A stretch of 64,000 bases of DNA, taken from the NCBI GenBank assembly GCA_964454025.1, contig CAYVRP010000025.1, positions 1-64,000 of the forward strand, given 5' to 3'. Position numbers and translations under genes: made by a program. This document shows, in pieces, positions 25,380-34,771 of this stretch. Below the pieces are notes generated by a model. That model worked only from the letters and a program-made list of their open reading frames with translations. It did no database searches and was not told where the DNA came from. How positions within the stretch are numbered: position 1 is the first letter of the stretch; the number at the start of each line of letters is the position of its first letter. The stretch is from JAFGBI01 sp964454025. GTDB lineage: Bacteria; Myxococcota_A; Polyangia; Polyangiales; Polyangiaceae.

Positions 25380-27220
25380 CCCGACCTCCCGGGGGCGACG
25401 GCAGGGCGCTCGCTGCGCGCCGTCACGTCCCGAAGCTACCCCGCCCGCCGCGCGGCAGGAAGCCGACGCCCTGCTCGCCGGCACCGCCCCTGCTGCCGCC
25501 GGTCAGGCAGCACCGCACGGCTTCGACGTGGTGGTGAGGGCGAGTCGGGGCGGCCTCTCGCCGGCGCGCGAGGGACTCCACGACCGGTCCGACCTCGACG
25601 GCGTCCCGGAGGTGGAGGTACCGGGCGACCTGCCCGGCGTCGGGATCCTGGACGGGAGGCGGCGAGAGCTCCCGGGCGACGAGGGGACTGCCGGGACGGC
25701 GAGCGTCGTCCCGCTCGAGGCGGCGGCGGTGCGAGCGCGCCGCTCTTCGCGGCGTTCCCCGTCCGGCAGCGAGCGCCCCGGCCTCGTGCGGTGGTCCGCG
25801 AGGCACCTCGTGAGCGGGGGGTGGAGCAGGACCATGGGGGAAAGGCGGGGAGATCTCCCGGGAGCACGACCGGCAGCGGATCGCCTGCCGGGAGGTGGCC
25901 TCGCCGAGCGTCCCCTCGATCCATCGCCGGGGGCGCCGGCGAGCCGGAACCGGGCCCGCCAGCACGTGGCCGAGCTCCGGGGAAGACGCGAAGGAGCAGC
26001 GCGCCCGGCGTCGCTCCCACGCCGGGCGCGAGACGCAGCTCCGTCCCGCGGGGGTGCGCCGACGCGAACACGGCGGCGGTTCCCGCGGGATGGCCGTGGG
26101 CGGCACGCGGAGGGGGTCGAGGGCGGCCTCCGCGAGCGCCCTCGAAGCAGGCAGCCGCCTACCGGAGCCCCCCTCGCCCTCGGCGCGCAGGACCCCCTCC
26201 GCGGTCGGCGTCCGCGACCTCGATCGAGAGGGTCGCTCGGCTCCCACCCGCGCCACGAGCGGCGCCACCTCGAGCCGGTGGATGACCATGCCGTGGAGCG
26301 CGGTCACACCGTACCCGGACAGGTAGTTGCCAGCGCCGGCGTCCGCCAGCCGCTCCCGCATCGCGTCCCGGTGGTTGCTCGCCCCGAACCCCACCGTGGA
26401 GAGCGCTACCCCTGGGGAGCGCTCGTAGGCGATCCGCGTCAGGATGGCTCGGGGCTCGGCTCCCCGAGGTGGGCGTCGCCGTCCGCGGGCACCAGCGCCC
26501 GGGGCACGGGGCCGCGGCGCTGGGTCCGCGCGGCGAGCCGGCAGGCGAGCTCGAGCCCGCTCGCCATGGCGGTGCAAGGGCGCCTGACCACGCCCCCGCC
26601 GGGGCGTGGCGAAGGCGGGCTCCCGATCGAGGGAGGTGTCGCGCCGGCGGTGTGAGGAGGGCGCGCTCGGATCGGAGGCGGTCCCGGCGGCGAGGCGCCC
26701 GATCATGCCCGACTCGGCGGCGCTCCTCGAGCGCCGCCGCCCGCGCCCGGCGCGGTTCGGGGTTGTCCGGCGGTCCCGGTACCGCGACGCGCCGGTGGTC
26801 GCGGTCGGTCCGCGCGGATCCCACGGCGCCCTCCTCACCCTGCGCGCGGTGCCCGGAACCGGCTCGAGCTCCCCCGGGCTCGGGCACCGGGCTCGCCTCG
26901 AGCCCATGCCGCCTCCGCACCAGGCGGGCCTCCCGCTGCTCGAGCTCGGTGAGCGGCACGGCGCGGGACAAGCCGCGCAGCAGGCTCGCGTGGAGCGCCG
27001 CCGAGCCGGGCGCGAACCCGAGGCCACGCCAGGTCCAGCGCCGCGGCCGCGCGGGCAGGCAGAGCGACGCTTCCCGTCCCCGTCGCCGGCCGACTCCGTC
27101 GCCGAGTGGCTCCGCTCGAACGGCCGCGGCCAGGACGGTCGAGGCGGGCGCGCCTCGCCGGGGGCGCGCGAGACGACGCGACGCTGGCTTGATAGACTGG
27201 GGCATCTCGGAGCCCCGGTC
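25380..27220. other. 1.8-kb gene-decay zone
   Basis: No intact gene is found over 1.8 kb, although frames on both strands are long because of the high GC. Minus-strand pieces of a vWA protein of the YfbK type can be read around 26250-26570 (separate entry). Arg/Pro/Ser-rich translations in all other frames look like random high-GC sequence. I see no mobile element that would explain the decay. TAGACT at 27193-27198 may be the -10 box of the lipoprotein gene at 27221. Confidence 0.55.
26250..26567 (-). pseudogene. Remnant of a vWA-domain (YfbK-like) protein
   Basis: Two adjoining frames give the last part of a von Willebrand factor A domain as found in YfbK-like proteins. The ATG at 26567 starts MASGLELACRLAARTQRRG, continues to DGDAHLGEP and then hits a stop. 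The neighbouring frame continues exactly where it should with LTRIAYERSPGVALSTVGFG and LADAGAGNY. One missing G near 26447 explains the shift. Directly after GNY comes GYGVTALHGMVIH, which in relatives lies some 100 or more residues later, so an internal deletion is also present. The MIDAS (DxSxS) part is not found. Confidence 0.7.
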
Positions 27221-27736
27221 ATGGCCAGACACCTGCGCCTCCTCCTCTGGATCGGAGCCCTGGTCCTGGGCTGCGGCGGAGACGACGACGACACCGCGCC
27301 GCCAGCTGGCGGCACGGTGGAGGGCGACTACACGATCTCGATCACCAACCGCGAGAACGGCTGCGGCTTCGACGACTTCACCACCGGGGAGTCCACCGCG
27401 GGCATCGGCCTCCGGCTGGAGGCCTCCGGAGCCACGGCCACCGGCACCGTCACCGAGGTCGGCTCGGCGCTCGTCCTGACGCTGGTCCTCGGCTCCAACG
27501 TGTTCGAGGGGACGGTGTCCGGCAGCAGCGTCACGCTGACCCGGGAGGGCACGACGCCGTTCAGCCAGGGCAACTGCGCCTACACCCTCAACGCGACCCT
27601 GACGGCCACCGTGTCCGGCGACGTCATCCAGGGCAACCTGCGCTACACCGCCGCCACCAACGACGCCTCCGACTGCGCCGACCTCGAGGGCTGCGTCACG
27701 CGCCAGGAGTTCAACGGGACCCGCCCCCCGACCTGA
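27221..27736 (+). CDS. Small lipoprotein of unknown function
   Basis: This is a 171-residue protein whose N terminus is a lipoprotein signal with lipobox LVLGC at about residues 14-18, followed by acidic GGDDDD, which should favour retention or surface exposure depending on the sorting rules of the species. The remainder is beta-rich with Thr/Ser/Val repeats and two cysteine pairs (GCGF/NCAY and DCADLEGC). No family is recognised. A GGAG lies eight bases before the ATG. Confidence 0.6.
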   Translation: MARHLRLLLWIGALVLGCGGDDDDTAPPAGGTVEGDYTISITNRENGCGFDDFTTGESTAGIGLRLEASGATATGTVTEVGSALVLTLVLGSNVFEGTVSGSSVTLTREGTTPFSQGNCAYTLNATLTATVSGDVIQGNLRYTAATNDASDCADLEGCVTRQEFNGTRPPT

Positions 27737-27748
27737 GGCCCGGGGCCG

Positions 27749-28309
27749 TCATCGGAGCGGCGGGGCGCTCGGCGCGGGCGCGGCCGCGCAGTCGCAGCGA
27801 CCGAAGCCGGAGCCGTCGGGCAGGCATGCCTGGCCCCCCGCGCAGGCGCCGGGCCCGACGCAAGCCTGGGTCGCGCCCGGGACGCAGAGCGGCGCGGGCG
27901 CGGCGGCGGTCGACGGGGGCGCGGCCGGGGCCGGCGCCGGCGCCGCCCCCGGGGGCGATTTCTTGCGCCGCAACGGGTTCTCCAGGTGCACCAGCGCCTT
28001 GCCGCAGACGAAGCGCACCTCGGCGATGGTGGTCGCGTTCAGCGCCCCGCCGTTGCCGACCGAGCCGTCCCGGAGCCGACCGCCGAGGAGCTCGATGCGG
28101 GCGTCACCGCAGTAGTCCTCCGCCTGGCGCACGCAGTCGGACAGCTCGCCGTCGCACTCCAGCAGCAGCGTGCCGTCCTCGAGCGGCCGGGGATGCACGC
28201 CGAGGCTGCCGCACCCGGCGACGAGGGCGACGCCGGCGGCCACGGCCAGCGCGCCCGAGGCGACGAGGCGAGCGGAGGGCCACGGGGCAGAGCGGTGGGG
28301 TAGGGTCAC
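27749..28309 (-). CDS. Cys-rich lipoprotein of unknown function
   Basis: I choose GTG 28309, giving 186 residues. A long signal with lipobox LVAGC ends near residue 32. The mature part has CDGELSDCVRQAEDYCGDARI, a segment with FVCGKALVHLENP, a Pro/Ala linker (about 120-145) and a C-terminal Cys-rich module CVPGATQACVGPGACAGGQAC ending in CDC, reminiscent of the short 'x-CxxGxxxC' modules on myxobacterial surface proteins. It converges with the lipoprotein ending at 27736. The function is unknown. Confidence 0.55.
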   Translation of the reverse strand: MTLPHRSAPWPSARLVASGALAVAAGVALVAGCGSLGVHPRPLEDGTLLLECDGELSDCVRQAEDYCGDARIELLGGRLRDGSVGNGGALNATTIAEVRFVCGKALVHLENPLRRKKSPPGAAPAPAPAAPPSTAAAPAPLCVPGATQACVGPGACAGGQACLPDGSGFGRCDCAAAPAPSAPPLR

Positions 28310-28495
28310 GGGGAGATCCTCGCAGGCGTGGGTGGACCCGCTGCCTACGCCGGCTGGCCCCGCTTGACCAGGGTCCCTCGCGCCCCGGCTCGATTCGGCT
28401 GCCGGCGAGCGCGCCGCGCGCCCCGCTTCGCGCCCGGGGCCCGACCGGCTACCTTCGCCCGCGAGCGGGACGCGGGGAGGGGCGAGGAGCGCACG

Positions 28496-29884
28496 ATGCA
28501 GGCACGACCCACCATCAACCTCCACACCCATTTCTTCTCCATCGACCACACGCCGGAGGCGCAGTTCTACTATCTGTTCGTCGAGTACCTGGCGAAGGGC
28601 CTCTGCCATTTGACCCGGCGGCAGCGGCAGCACCCCCGGATCCTCGAGAAGCGGCTCGAGCGGGGGACGCTCTGGGTGCGCCTGCAGCTCTACCTCATCC
28701 GCTGCTGTAGCCGTTACTTCCGTCACGACCTCATGGTCGAGGATCTCGAGGGACTGATCCGCATGGCCATCCAGACCTCGTGCCTCGACCGGGACACCGT
28801 GCGGAAGGAGCTCGGGCTCACGGAGGGGGTCGCGCTCTGGCGATTTTTGGACCTGCTCTTCGACCTCGCCCAGAAGCACCGCAAGCAGGGCGAGTCGCGC
28901 GACCTCGGGGCCGCCCTCGCCGAGCTCGCCCGGAACCTGTACGCGGCGCACGCGCGTGCCTGTCCCCCGGGAAGTCACGTGACCCACCAGGACATGTACC
29001 GACAGTACATCGCCGCCAGCACGGACCGCGGCGTACCCTGCTCGCGCGTCGTGCTGCTCACGGTCGACTTCGACCATGCGTTCAAGGCGCATCCCCCCTC
29101 CTTCGGCCTGCAGGGCGCGCCGCGGCTGGGCTTCGACGACCAGCTCCGGGAGGTCGAGGCGCTCGTGGCCGCGGTCAACGCGTCGCCCCCGCCGCACCCG
29201 GAGATCATCCCCTTCCTCTGCGTCGATCCGCGCCGGTACCCCGGCTCGCCCGAGGCGCTGGTCGCCTGGGCGCGCTCCCTGCTCGCGCCGGCGGGGGTGT
29301 TCCGCGGAGTGAAGCTCTACCCGCCGCTCGGGGTGCCGGTGGGCTCGATCCCGATCGAGCTCTTCGAACATTGTCGGCAGCACGGGCTGCCCGTGACCGC
29401 CCACGCGAGCCGCTTCGGGGCCGGCGCGCGCGGGCAGGACGCGGAGCGGGCCGCGCTCGCGCGACCGCGGTGCTGGCGCCCCACGCTGGCGGCGCTCGCC
29501 GCGACCTGGGACGGCGATCCGTCGCACGTCCTCCGCGTCAACCTGGCCCACTTCGCCGAGCTGCAGGAGCGGCACGACGAGTGGGTGGACGAGCTCCTCG
29601 CGCTGATGGCGGAGTTCGACGGGTCGCGCGGCGTCCTCGTCTACTCGGACATCTCCAACGATCTGGTCGTCAAGCCCAGCCGCCGCCGGCGCTACCGCCG
29701 GAACGCGCAGCGGGTCCGGGACCTCGGGTTCGAGGATCGGGTCCTCTTCGGCTCCGATTGGTGGAACAACCTCCCGGCGAGCCGCGACGAGGCCTATTAC
29801 CTCGCGCAGCTCGGGTACGACAGCGGCGAGGCGCCCTTCGACGGCGCGGTCCTCGACGCCAACGCGCGCCGGTTCCTGCCCTGA
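28496..29884 (+). CDS. Metal-dependent amidohydrolase-like protein
   Basis: The 462-residue protein has a strong GGGGAGGGGCGAGGAG leader before ATG 28496. The N-terminal HxH metal motif appears as INLHTHFF (residues 7-14), and the late conserved segment is RVLFGSDWWNNLP (about 419-431), where the Asp would be the fifth metal ligand of the TIM-barrel amidohydrolase superfamily. In between are VDFDHAF and GVKLYPPLG, matching barrel strands. It has no signal peptide, so it is cytosolic. It could be a decarboxylase or hydrolase of the amidohydrolase_2 group; the substrate is unknown. Confidence 0.7.
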   Translation: MQARPTINLHTHFFSIDHTPEAQFYYLFVEYLAKGLCHLTRRQRQHPRILEKRLERGTLWVRLQLYLIRCCSRYFRHDLMVEDLEGLIRMAIQTSCLDRDTVRKELGLTEGVALWRFLDLLFDLAQKHRKQGESRDLGAALAELARNLYAAHARACPPGSHVTHQDMYRQYIAASTDRGVPCSRVVLLTVDFDHAFKAHPPSFGLQGAPRLGFDDQLREVEALVAAVNASPPPHPEIIPFLCVDPRRYPGSPEALVAWARSLLAPAGVFRGVKLYPPLGVPVGSIPIELFEHCRQHGLPVTAHASRFGAGARGQDAERAALARPRCWRPTLAALAATWDGDPSHVLRVNLAHFAELQERHDEWVDELLALMAEFDGSRGVLVYSDISNDLVVKPSRRRRYRRNAQRVRDLGFEDRVLFGSDWWNNLPASRDEAYYLAQLGYDSGEAPFDGAVLDANARRFLP

Positions 29885-29900
29885 CGCGCCGCGGGGCGCG

Positions 29901-30299
29901 TCACCCCTCGCCGTCCTCGTCGTCGCCGAGCAGCCCGCACGGGACCACCTTGAGCCGCGAGAAGCGGCGGAGCAGGACCTGCCCCGCGGGCGCGCCCCGC
30001 TCCTTGGACACGTCGGCCACGCGGCAGCAGTGCACCTCTACCCGCGGCGCCCCCCGCGCCTTCGAGTACCAGGCCGCCAGCGCCGCCGCGCGCTCCAGCA
30101 CGGGCCGCGGGATCTCGATCGCCTCGGGGTTGCGGATGACGACGTGGCTGCCGGGCGTGCCCCCGGCGACGTGGAGCCACTGATCGCGCGGCGCCGCCAC
30201 CCGGAAGGTGAGCTGATCGTTGTCGGCCGCGCTCCGCCCGACGAGCACCTCGAAGCCGTCGATGACGACCGTGCGGTAGGGCCGACCCCGGCTGCTCAC
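29901..30299 (-). CDS. Stand-alone NFACT RNA-binding domain (NFACT-R) protein
   Basis: This is a 132-residue protein with GTG start at 30299. It carries the NFACT-R (formerly DUF814) motifs: VGRSAADNDQLTFRVA (about 20-35), the DQWLHVAGGTPGSHVVIR segment (about 39-56) and the VSKERGAPAGQVLLRR segment (about 96-111). In RqcH/NEMF-type proteins this domain is joined to the NFACT-N and coiled-coil domains and works in ribosome-associated quality control. Here only the R domain exists, as in the short bacterial members. It lies 25 bases downstream of the outer-membrane-like gene on the same strand. Confidence 0.85.
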   Translation of the reverse strand: MSSRGRPYRTVVIDGFEVLVGRSAADNDQLTFRVAAPRDQWLHVAGGTPGSHVVIRNPEAIEIPRPVLERAAALAAWYSKARGAPRVEVHCCRVADVSKERGAPAGQVLLRRFSRLKVVPCGLLGDDEDGEG

Positions 30300-30324
30300 G
30301 CTCGGACCCCGACGCCGCCCCGGC

Positions 30325-31197
30325 TCACGGCGAGATGTACGCCACGCCCACGTTGAACATGCCCGTCCAGCGATGATAAAGGTCGAAGTCCGACTGGTAG
30401 CGCACGCTGGGGAACGAGAAGTCGAGGAGCAGGTACCTCGTCTTCACGGAGATGGCGAACAGATCGAGGCGCCCGAGGAAGTCGGTGCGATCGCCGGTGG
30501 CGATGAAGCCGGCGCCGAGGCGCAGGGTCCAATAGGCGCCCGGAGTGAGCGGGAGGTGGTAGCCGACACCGCCGGTGAAGCTGTGCAGCGAGTCGTCGTT
30601 GTCCAGCGCCGGCTCCGAGTCGCCGATGATCGGCCGGAAGGTGCTCGGCGCCCACTCCAGCGACACCTCGGCCTGGTCGACGGTGACCCCCGCGCGGAGC
30701 GCGAAGAGGAACGCCCCCCAGGTGGTCGGCGTGTCGAGGGTCCCGTCCGGCAGACTGAAGGAGTGCAGCGTGACCCCGCCGCCGAGCACCACGCCGCCGA
30801 AGCCGTGCACGCCGGTCAGCGTCCGGGCCGGATCGGTCGACTCGGGCTCGAGATCGCGCGCGGGCACGCAGGCGCCGCTGGCCGCGCACACCTCGTCGGC
30901 GGCACAGGGCGGGTTGCAGGCCGTGACGCAGCGCCCCTCGACGCAGACGAACCCGGCCCGGCAGGCGGGGCTGCACGCGCCGCGCGCGCCCGCGTCCGGG
31001 TCGAGGGTGACCTCGGCCTCGGCCTCGTCCGCGACGTCCGCCGATTCCGCCACCGCGTCGTCACCCTCGTCGCCGCCGTCGCCCGCCTCGTCCGCGGGGT
31101 CGGCAGTGTCGGTGGATTCCTGCGCGAGGAGCGGAGGACAGAGCAGGAGCAGCCCGGCGAGAAGACACCGTGGCAGGGCGGAATCTCGTGGGTTCAT
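30325..31197 (-). CDS. Secreted outer-membrane-like protein with Cys-rich domain
   Basis: The 290-residue protein starts with a signal peptide cleaved near LLAQES. An acidic Asp/Glu/Ala linker (about 25-65) leads to a Cys-rich module (CSPACRAGFVCVEGRCV, CNPPCAADEVC) of a kind widespread in myxobacterial secreted proteins. The C-terminal 170 residues alternate hydrophobic and polar residues with many aromatic and Gly positions (FGGVVLGGGVTLHSFSL, YWTLRLGAGFIATGD, GMFNVGVAYISP), consistent with a small beta-barrel. No family is assigned. Confidence 0.6.
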   Translation of the reverse strand: MNPRDSALPRCLLAGLLLLCPPLLAQESTDTADPADEAGDGGDEGDDAVAESADVADEAEAEVTLDPDAGARGACSPACRAGFVCVEGRCVTACNPPCAADEVCAASGACVPARDLEPESTDPARTLTGVHGFGGVVLGGGVTLHSFSLPDGTLDTPTTWGAFLFALRAGVTVDQAEVSLEWAPSTFRPIIGDSEPALDNDDSLHSFTGGVGYHLPLTPGAYWTLRLGAGFIATGDRTDFLGRLDLFAISVKTRYLLLDFSFPSVRYQSDFDLYHRWTGMFNVGVAYISP

Positions 31198-31447
31198 GGC
31201 GGCGGCGAGACGATGCCGCGCCCGCGTCGAGCCGTCAACGCGGCGGCCGCGCCGCACCCGCCCGCCCAGGCGCCCGCGCGAGCGACGCGGCCGAGCGGCG
31301 CGCTCGCCCGTCGCCGATCGATCCTTGGCCCGACACGGTAATACTGCGGCCGCGTTGCAGGCGGCGCGACGAGGCGGGCTCCGCGCCGTTGGTTTCGCCT
31401 GCGCGCGCGGGGTACCGTTGACTGTACGCGAGACGAGGAGGCGACCC

Positions 31448-33064
31448 ATGCCGAACCGACGAGGCGTGGCCGCGATCGCGGCCGTCCTGACCACCGCGAC
31501 CTGGGGCAGCGCGCAGGAGTACTACCTCGACGCCGACGCGGGCGACGACGCCAACGACGGCCTCTCCGAGGCCACCCCGAAGCGCACGCTCGCGAGCGTC
31601 GCGGGGAGCGGCTTCGGCGGCGGCGGCTACGAGGCGCTGTACCTCAAGGCCGGCACCGCCAACCCGTACGAGACGAGCGGGCTCAGCATCCGCAGCGCCA
31701 TCGTCACCCGCTACGGCCCCGAGTCCGCGGCGCGGCCCGTCATCGCGGGCACGGGCGCCGGCTTCGGAGGCGTGACGGTGGGCCAGGACGGGGTCCTGGC
31801 CGGAGTCAAGGTGATCGGCTCCGGACGGGTGGGGATCTCGGTCCAGGGCCCCGGCGCCGAGGTGCGAGACTGCGAGGTGGACGGCTCCGGGGGTTCGTTC
31901 GAGCTCGGCTTCGGGATCATGGGCGAGGGCAACTACATCCACCACAACGTGGTCCACCACCTCTCGGCCATGAGCGGCGACACGGGGGACATGAACACCT
32001 CGGGCGGCGCCGAGGCCTACATGGTGATGGCCTCGAACAACGAGATCGCGTACAATGTGGCCCTCGAGGCGCACGGCCCGAACTCCACGCTCGGGGGCTC
32101 GGAGGGCGGCTGCCTCGAGATCGTGAACGGGCAGGCCGGATCCACCATCTCTGGCGTCCTGTTCCACCACAACTACTGCGAGCAGAGCGTCGGCCTCTTC
32201 GAGGGCTGCTCCGGCAACTTCCAGGGCACCGACGCCATCCAGGAGCACCACGGCAAGATCGAGGACTCGCTGGTCGCCTACAACATCTCCGTGGACGCGA
32301 TGTGGCTATACCTGCTGCAGCCGGTCAACACGGATTTCAGGAACCTGGTGTTCGAGCACAACACCATCGTCCACACGCCGAACAACCACCTCATCGAGCA
32401 GGCGGCGCGCGACATGTTCGGCCTCAACGTCGAGGAGGACGCGGGCTACACCGGCGTGCTCGAGCCCGGCGAGATCGTCGTCCGCAACAACATCTTCGCC
32501 GTCGTCCAGGGCGCGAGCCCCGGCTTCGGCGGGATCCAGCTGGGCAACGTCCCCGACGGTGATCACTACCACAACCTCTTCGTGGGCGCCGCGCCGAGCT
32601 GGACGCTGGGTCCGGGCGAGCTCCAGGTGGACGAGGCCGCGGCGGCGTTCACCGCGGACTATCGCCTCGGCGCGGGCAGCGCGGCCATCGACGCCGGTAG
32701 CCCGCTCGCCTGGCGGGACTGGACCGACTTCGACGGCAACCCGGTCTACCTCGGGGCGGCGCCCGACATCGGCGCCTCCGAGTACTGCGACCAGGCCAGC
32801 GATCCCGCGTGCAGCGCCGCGCAGCCGCTCGACACCGGCTCCACCACGGGGACCAGCACCGGCAGCGACGCCTCTCCCACGGGGGGCTCGTCGACCCCGC
32901 CGGTGGCGCCCCCCACGTCGCGCGGCGCGGCCGGTGACGGCGGCGCCGCGGGCGGCTGCGGCTGCGCGCTGGTCGGCCGGGCCCCGGCGCCCGCGCGGGG
33001 CGCGCTCGTCGCGCTGGCGCTGCTGCTGCTCGCCCGGCGGCGCCGGAGCGCGGGCGGACGCTGA
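31448..33064 (+). CDS. Parallel beta-helix protein with MYXO-CTERM tail
   Basis: This is a 538-residue secreted protein with SD GAGGAGG before ATG 31448. A signal peptide ends near AQEYY, followed by the repeat-rich beta-helix (right-handed, pectate-lyase type) with ladder residues such as NYIHHNVVHHLSA, NNEIAYNVALE and FHHNYCEQSV. The region 450-500 is a Thr/Ser/Gly linker. The C terminus has GGCGCALVG, a hydrophobic helix (GALVALALLLLA) and RRRR, the layout of the MYXO-CTERM sorting signal that anchors surface proteins in Myxococcota. A polysaccharide-binding or -cleaving role is possible but unproven. Confidence 0.78.
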   Translation: MPNRRGVAAIAAVLTTATWGSAQEYYLDADAGDDANDGLSEATPKRTLASVAGSGFGGGGYEALYLKAGTANPYETSGLSIRSAIVTRYGPESAARPVIAGTGAGFGGVTVGQDGVLAGVKVIGSGRVGISVQGPGAEVRDCEVDGSGGSFELGFGIMGEGNYIHHNVVHHLSAMSGDTGDMNTSGGAEAYMVMASNNEIAYNVALEAHGPNSTLGGSEGGCLEIVNGQAGSTISGVLFHHNYCEQSVGLFEGCSGNFQGTDAIQEHHGKIEDSLVAYNISVDAMWLYLLQPVNTDFRNLVFEHNTIVHTPNNHLIEQAARDMFGLNVEEDAGYTGVLEPGEIVVRNNIFAVVQGASPGFGGIQLGNVPDGDHYHNLFVGAAPSWTLGPGELQVDEAAAAFTADYRLGAGSAAIDAGSPLAWRDWTDFDGNPVYLGAAPDIGASEYCDQASDPACSAAQPLDTGSTTGTSTGSDASPTGGSSTPPVAPPTSRGAAGDGGAAGGCGCALVGRAPAPARGALVALALLLLARRRRSAGGR

Positions 33065-33111
33065 CGCCCCCTGGCGGCCTGGGGGGCGACCCGCTATCAA
33101 GGCGGGCGCCG

Positions 33112-34752
33112 ATGACCGCCGCCGCGCCTGCGCCCGCTCGACCGCCGCTCCGCGCCGCGCGGTGGCGCGGCTGGCTCGAGCGAGGACGCCTCGAGACGCC
33201 GGGGCTCACCGCCGCCTACTGGGGCGCGGTGGGCGTCTTCGCCCTCGCCTACTGGCTCACCCCTTGCCCGCCGTGCATCGACTACCCGCAGCACCTGGCG
33301 CTGGGCGCCATCCTGCGCCGCCTCCTGGACCCGTCCGCGCCCGAGCACGCCGTATACGTCGCGACGCCCCTCACCTATAATGGCCTCTTTCACGTCCTGG
33401 TCGCGGCGCTGGGCCTCGTCGTCCCGATCGAGGTGGCGGGCAAGATCCTGCTGTCGCTGGTGCCGATCCTGACCGCCTGCGCCGCGCTCGCGATCATGGA
33501 CGTCGCCGCTCGACCGCGCTGGTACGCGGCCTTCCTCCTGCCGCTGTCCTACAGCTACGTCGTCGGCTGGGGTTTCATCAACTATGCCCTGTTCGCCCCG
33601 GTGGGGCTGCTCACGCTCGCCGGGTGGATGCGCTGGCGGGATGGGGAGCGCCATGCGCTCGGGTGGGTCGTCGCCGGGGCGCTGATCGTCGCCTACGCGC
33701 ACGTCCTGGTTCTGCTCTGCCTGTGCATCAGCGTCGGCGTCGCCACCCTCGCGCGACGGCTGCCGCGCGAGGTGGGGCTGCGACCCTGGCTGCGCGAGGT
33801 GGTGACCGCACCCTGGCCGGTCCTGCCGGCCGCGGGCTACGCGGTGCTGGTCCACCGCGCCCACCGCAACGCGCCGCACATCTACTGGGAGCCCCAGCAG
33901 GACGGCCTGGACGCTCCGGCCTGGCAGAAGCTCTGGGAGCTCTCGAGCTTCGCCGTCGGAAACCTCGGCGACCAGGCCGATCGCGTCCTCTTCCTGGCTT
34001 CCCTCGGCCTGCTGCTGCTGCTCTGGCTCGCGAGCGCGGTCGCACCTCCGGCGTCCGCCGCGCCGCGCTCCCGCGAGTTTCGCGCGCTCGCTGCCACGTG
34101 GTTCCTGCTCTATCTCATCACGCCGCGGGTGCTCATGAGCACCTGGTGGATCTTCGAGCGGCTGCCGGTCCTCTGGCTCACCTTCCTCGTCGCGGCCACG
34201 CCCCGCGGGGAGGGCGGCCTCGCGCGGGGGGTCCGCGCCGCGATCGTCACCCTGGGGCTCACGCTCGCGCTGACGACGGTCCGCGCCTTCGCGACCATCC
34301 CGGGCGCGCGCGACGCGAGCGCCATCATCGATGATCTGCCGCCGGGGGCGCGCGCCATCGCCGTGATGCACTCTTACTCGGCGTCGCCGGCCATCTGGCG
34401 CGAGATCTGGGTGCACCAGCTCGCCTACCACGTGGTGCGGCGCCCGGGCGAGATCGCCTTCGACTTCACCCGGTACGCGAGCCTCCCCGTGCGCCGCCGC
34501 GACGCGGGCGAGCGCCCGCCGCGCTTCCCGTCCGGGCTCGAGTGGCACCCGGAGAGCTACGATCCGCGCGCCGCCTACGCGGCTTACTTCGACTGGGTGC
34601 TGGTGCGCACCCCGGACGAGGACCCCGGCGAGGACCCCCGCTGGCGCACCTTCGGCGCCTACGCCGACCGGGTCATCGCGAAGAGCCACCGCGGCCGCTT
34701 CTGGCTCTACGACGCCGCCGCGATCCACCGCCCCTGGCCGGGCGAGGAGTGA
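33112..34752 (+). CDS. Polytopic membrane protein of unknown function
   Basis: The 546-residue protein has about ten hydrophobic segments spread over residues 35-400 and a soluble C-terminal domain (about 410-546). An extracytoplasmic loop near residue 55 has CPPCIDYPQHLALG. This resembles the first-loop acidic/aromatic region of GT-C type glycosyltransferases, but no clear catalytic D/E motif can be asserted. TATCAA at 33095-33100 lies 11 bases before the ATG. The neighbours give no clue. Confidence 0.5.
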   Translation: MTAAAPAPARPPLRAARWRGWLERGRLETPGLTAAYWGAVGVFALAYWLTPCPPCIDYPQHLALGAILRRLLDPSAPEHAVYVATPLTYNGLFHVLVAALGLVVPIEVAGKILLSLVPILTACAALAIMDVAARPRWYAAFLLPLSYSYVVGWGFINYALFAPVGLLTLAGWMRWRDGERHALGWVVAGALIVAYAHVLVLLCLCISVGVATLARRLPREVGLRPWLREVVTAPWPVLPAAGYAVLVHRAHRNAPHIYWEPQQDGLDAPAWQKLWELSSFAVGNLGDQADRVLFLASLGLLLLLWLASAVAPPASAAPRSREFRALAATWFLLYLITPRVLMSTWWIFERLPVLWLTFLVAATPRGEGGLARGVRAAIVTLGLTLALTTVRAFATIPGARDASAIIDDLPPGARAIAVMHSYSASPAIWREIWVHQLAYHVVRRPGEIAFDFTRYASLPVRRRDAGERPPRFPSGLEWHPESYDPRAAYAAYFDWVLVRTPDEDPGEDPRWRTFGAYADRVIAKSHRGRFWLYDAAAIHRPWPGEE

Positions 34753-34771
34753 CCGCGCGCCGGGCGCGCGC

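Noticed and set aside
25258..26655. Plus-strand 465-codon frame
   Set aside because: Arg/Pro-rich translation without homology, antisense to the vWA remnant and part of the GFA gene.
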